Source: Leptospiraceae bacterium
GTDB lineage: Bacteria > Spirochaetota > Leptospiria > Leptospirales > Leptospiraceae
Length of the DNA stretch: 25,891 bases
Reading direction: 5' to 3'
Assembly (NCBI GenBank): GCA_027485405.1
Contig: JAIXRB010000122.1
Span: 1 to 25,891, forward strand
Part shown: piece after piece, positions 24,045 to 25,891 of the stretch
Layout: every line of letters starts with the position of its first letter
Position numbering within the stretch: position 1 is the first letter of the stretch
The notes under the pieces: model-generated
What the model was told of the DNA's origin: nothing
The model's database searches: none
Seen by the model: only the letters and a program-made list of their open reading frames with translations
Translations under genes and position numbers: made by a program

Positions 24045-25468
24045 AGGTCAAATCCTACATAACTCAAATTAAACGATTTATTGTTCAGCGGAAAATCACC
24101 GATCAGTTCTTCTCTGACTGCCAATTCCAAAGCATGCCAATTGGGAACAGAGGCGTCTCGGATATATAGGTCACGATCTGTTTCTTGGATTTCAATTGCT
24201 GTTAATAGGTTGCCACGCCAGGCCTCAAAACAACTGAAGTAGACTCCTGATTTTGGTTCCATTTGGTTTAATGAAAGTGGAGAAACAACCGCTGACTCTG
24301 CCCATAAGGATTCAAAATCAATTTGGGAAAGTGTATTTTTGATATAAGCGAGAGACTGTTGTATTTCCAAATAACGCAAGTAAAACCTAGCCCAAGCATC
24401 GCCTTTTAAGTTTTCTCTTTCTTCATGAAAATGCAACGGAACCCAATCCTTGTAGGACTCATCTGCCTTTCTAAGATCCCTTGGACTCCCCATGGCTCGA
24501 GCCACTGGGCCCAGGAATCCGAATTTATCTGCTGAGTCTGTCGGCACAGTTCCGCAGGATTGCAATCTCTCTCTGATTGTAGATGCAGATAGAGCACGAA
24601 GCACTTGAGGCTCTATGTTTTTCTTAAAAATATGTTCTAAGTTATGTGCCGCTTCTTTTGCGTCTTGCCAACTGATTCTTTTGTTTATAAGAATTCCACC
24701 CGGGCGGACGGAGCCTTTCCCAAAGCGACTTCCTGTCCAAGCTTCCATAAGACCGAGTGCCGCCCCCCGATCAGTAGCACATACACCAAACAGTGGATAG
24801 TATCCAATGTCTTCTGCCAATGCCCCTAAATCGCCTATGTGAATTGCAATTCTTTCAACTTCATTTAGCAATCCTCGAAACAAGTTAGCGTTGTCTGAAA
24901 CTGAAATAGAGAACATATTCTCCAAAAGGCGGGAAAACAAGACCGCATATCCTACACTAGTATCACCAGAAATAGTTTCTGCAACGGGGACAAACTGTCC
25001 AAAGGGAATATGTTTTAGTTTTTCTAAAATACCCCGAGACTGAAAACCGAGCCGAATGCTCAAATGTCGAATGATCTCACCTTCCACAGAAAACCGAAAA
25101 TGCCCTGGTTCGATGATTCCCGCATGGATGGGCCCCACGGCATGTGAGTAAGCAGAGGAGGACATGGGAACTTTGAGCCCATGATAAAAAAGATCTCGAA
25201 GTGATCCCCCTTTTTGGTGGAGCCCTAAAACTTTACTTCTGTTAGTAGTCAGATAATCTGTTTCGGATAATTTTGAATAGTCTTCTTCCCCAATAACTTT
25301 CCCTAAACTATGACGAAGGATCCAAATTGGATACGAATCATCTAAAAGGAAGTCTATCCCGCTTTTTTTGCCAGGAACTGGCTCCATCCGAATTACGCTA
25401 TCTTCATCTAGAAAATGATAGTAACGATTTGAATTTTTGCTGTGAAACACACCGGTTTTAATAAACAC
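24041..25468 (-). CDS. Hydrogenase/complex I large-subunit-like protein (HycE/NuoD type) without NiFe ligands
   Basis: 475 residues, related to the large subunit of group 4 membrane hydrogenases and NuoD. Landmarks are GPIHAGIIEPGHFRFSVEGE (112-131), RGILEKL, LLNEVERIAIHIGDLG (200-215) and TGSRFGKGSVRPGG. Both NiFe motifs are altered: the N-terminal CGIC site reads SGDT (S167, T170) and the C-terminal DPCxxC site reads DASVPN (S440, N443). No NiFe centre can be bound in the usual way. The N-terminal 100 residues replace, or are a remnant of, the NuoC-like domain. The start is GTG at 25468 with GGGGGA just upstream; it overlaps the upstream gene by 11 bases. It recalls the energy-converting hydrogenase-related (Ehr) complexes; the actual redox partner is unknown. 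Confidence 0.8.
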   Translation of the reverse strand: MFIKTGVFHSKNSNRYYHFLDEDSVIRMEPVPGKKSGIDFLLDDSYPIWILRHSLGKVIGEEDYSKLSETDYLTTNRSKVLGLHQKGGSLRDLFYHGLKVPMSSSAYSHAVGPIHAGIIEPGHFRFSVEGEIIRHLSIRLGFQSRGILEKLKHIPFGQFVPVAETISGDTSVGYAVLFSRLLENMFSISVSDNANLFRGLLNEVERIAIHIGDLGALAEDIGYYPLFGVCATDRGAALGLMEAWTGSRFGKGSVRPGGILINKRISWQDAKEAAHNLEHIFKKNIEPQVLRALSASTIRERLQSCGTVPTDSADKFGFLGPVARAMGSPRDLRKADESYKDWVPLHFHEERENLKGDAWARFYLRYLEIQQSLAYIKNTLSQIDFESLWAESAVVSPLSLNQMEPKSGVYFSCFEAWRGNLLTAIEIQETDRDLYIRDASVPNWHALELAVREELIGDFPLNNKSFNLSYVGFDL

Positions 25469-25891
25469 CTAATCCCCCATGGAGCAGAGAACTAAAACCA
25501 TAAACACCTAATCCCAAACAAACGAGTAAACTGAAATAAAAAAACACAAGTCTTAGAGACAAGATTTTCTTCATTTGTGGATGGAATTCGCGGTTTTGAA
25601 GACCAATCAAAGGAAATACTTTTCGAACTGCAATGAAGAAGAAAAGCGCACCAAAAATGGGAAAAGCAAAGAGCCAAATTAAATTCCGTTCAAGACCAGT
25701 TCGAATCAACTCCAAATCCAGAAGGAAAACAGGCGATAGTGGAAAGATAAAAGCGAATAAAAGTGAGAGCAAATAGGCATAGAACGATGATTTTGAGAGA
25801 TTTCCTTTTTCTAAGATTTTAGAAATGGTTCTTTCCCCAGAATCCATTCTTAAGATGCCCATAGAAACAAAGACGATTACTTTGATGAGCA
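25458..25891 (-). CDS. Hydrogenase-4/complex I antiporter-like membrane subunit (HyfF/NuoN type), 3' end
   Basis: Partial: the frame stays open to the window edge, so the start lies outside (an internal ATG at 25862 is not the start). The visible 144 codons hold a segment reading LIKVIVFVSMGILRM, a cytosolic stretch, then three strongly hydrophobic helices with FIFPLSPVFLLDLELI (the usual proline-containing helix before the final transmembrane pair) and a short periplasmic or cytosolic tail ending LGVY. This pattern fits the C-terminal part of the proton-translocating Mrp/NuoN/HyfF family. It overlaps the large-subunit gene by 11 bases, so the genes are co-translated as one complex. Confidence 0.65.
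   Translation of the reverse strand, partial: LIKVIVFVSMGILRMDSGERTISKILEKGNLSKSSFYAYLLSLLFAFIFPLSPVFLLDLELIRTGLERNLIWLFAFPIFGALFFFIAVRKVFPLIGLQNREFHPQMKKILSLRLVFFYFSLLVCLGLGVYGFSSLLHGGLGVY

Noticed and set aside
24041..25468. Functional NiFe hydrogenase large subunit
   Set aside because: Both CxxC metal motifs are replaced by Ser/Thr/Asn, so hydrogen activation by a NiFe centre is not supported.

Overview
The window reads as a chromosomal segment of a Leptospira-type spirochaete. The signs are moderate G+C, spirochaetal lipoprotein signals, several multidomain class III nucleotide cyclases, a GroES/GroEL pair with a Gly/Met-rich tail, and a short LeuA paralogue. Light-dependent DNA repair, an ammonium transporter/PII pair and a hydrogenase-like complex fit a free-living (saprophytic) member better than a host-restricted one. 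The genus assignment comes from reading protein features, not from a database search. No tRNA, rRNA, insertion sequence, prophage or CRISPR array was seen.

Layout. (1) 1-1768: the 3' end of groES, groL and a clear intrinsic terminator. (2) 1864-3210: a nucleotide cyclase with a zinc-ribbon N-terminal domain. (3) 3254-6372: a leucine-rich leader peptide inside what looks like a complete four-segment attenuator that hides or frees the leuA ribosome binding site, then leuA, then a directly abutting NHL-propeller lipoprotein. (4) 6369-8176: a D-aminoacylase-type amidohydrolase with its own promoter, converging on thrS (8223-10139, minus). (5) 10246-11909, minus: amtB-glnB, behind a good sigma-54 promoter match and ending in a strong terminator. 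(6) 12165-16523, plus: a tightly coupled DNA-repair operon made of a ligase-associated MBL-fold exonuclease, a DNA-ligase homologue with no adenylation core, a class II photolyase, clpS and an AlkD-like glycosylase. (7) 16537-18582, minus: a membrane-anchored receptor cyclase, divergent from an RlmD/TrmA-type RNA methyltransferase (18626-19948), which is followed by a SpoIID-type lipoprotein and an HDOD protein. (8) 21994-25891, minus: the end of an operon for a hydrogenase/complex I-like membrane complex, whose last gene is a third cyclase.

Four points stand out. The leuA leader appears to be a translation-level leucine attenuator. The ligase-position protein keeps both DNA-binding ends of an ATP-dependent ligase but lacks the catalytic core. 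The hydrogenase-like complex has lost all four NiFe cysteines and the usual ligands of the small-subunit cluster, yet keeps both ferredoxin clusters. A cyclase with a pseudo-receiver and a non-standard substrate residue is translationally linked to that complex. The three cyclases carry different input modules (soluble zinc-ribbon, membrane receptor, degenerate receiver), so cyclic-nucleotide signalling is prominent in this region.
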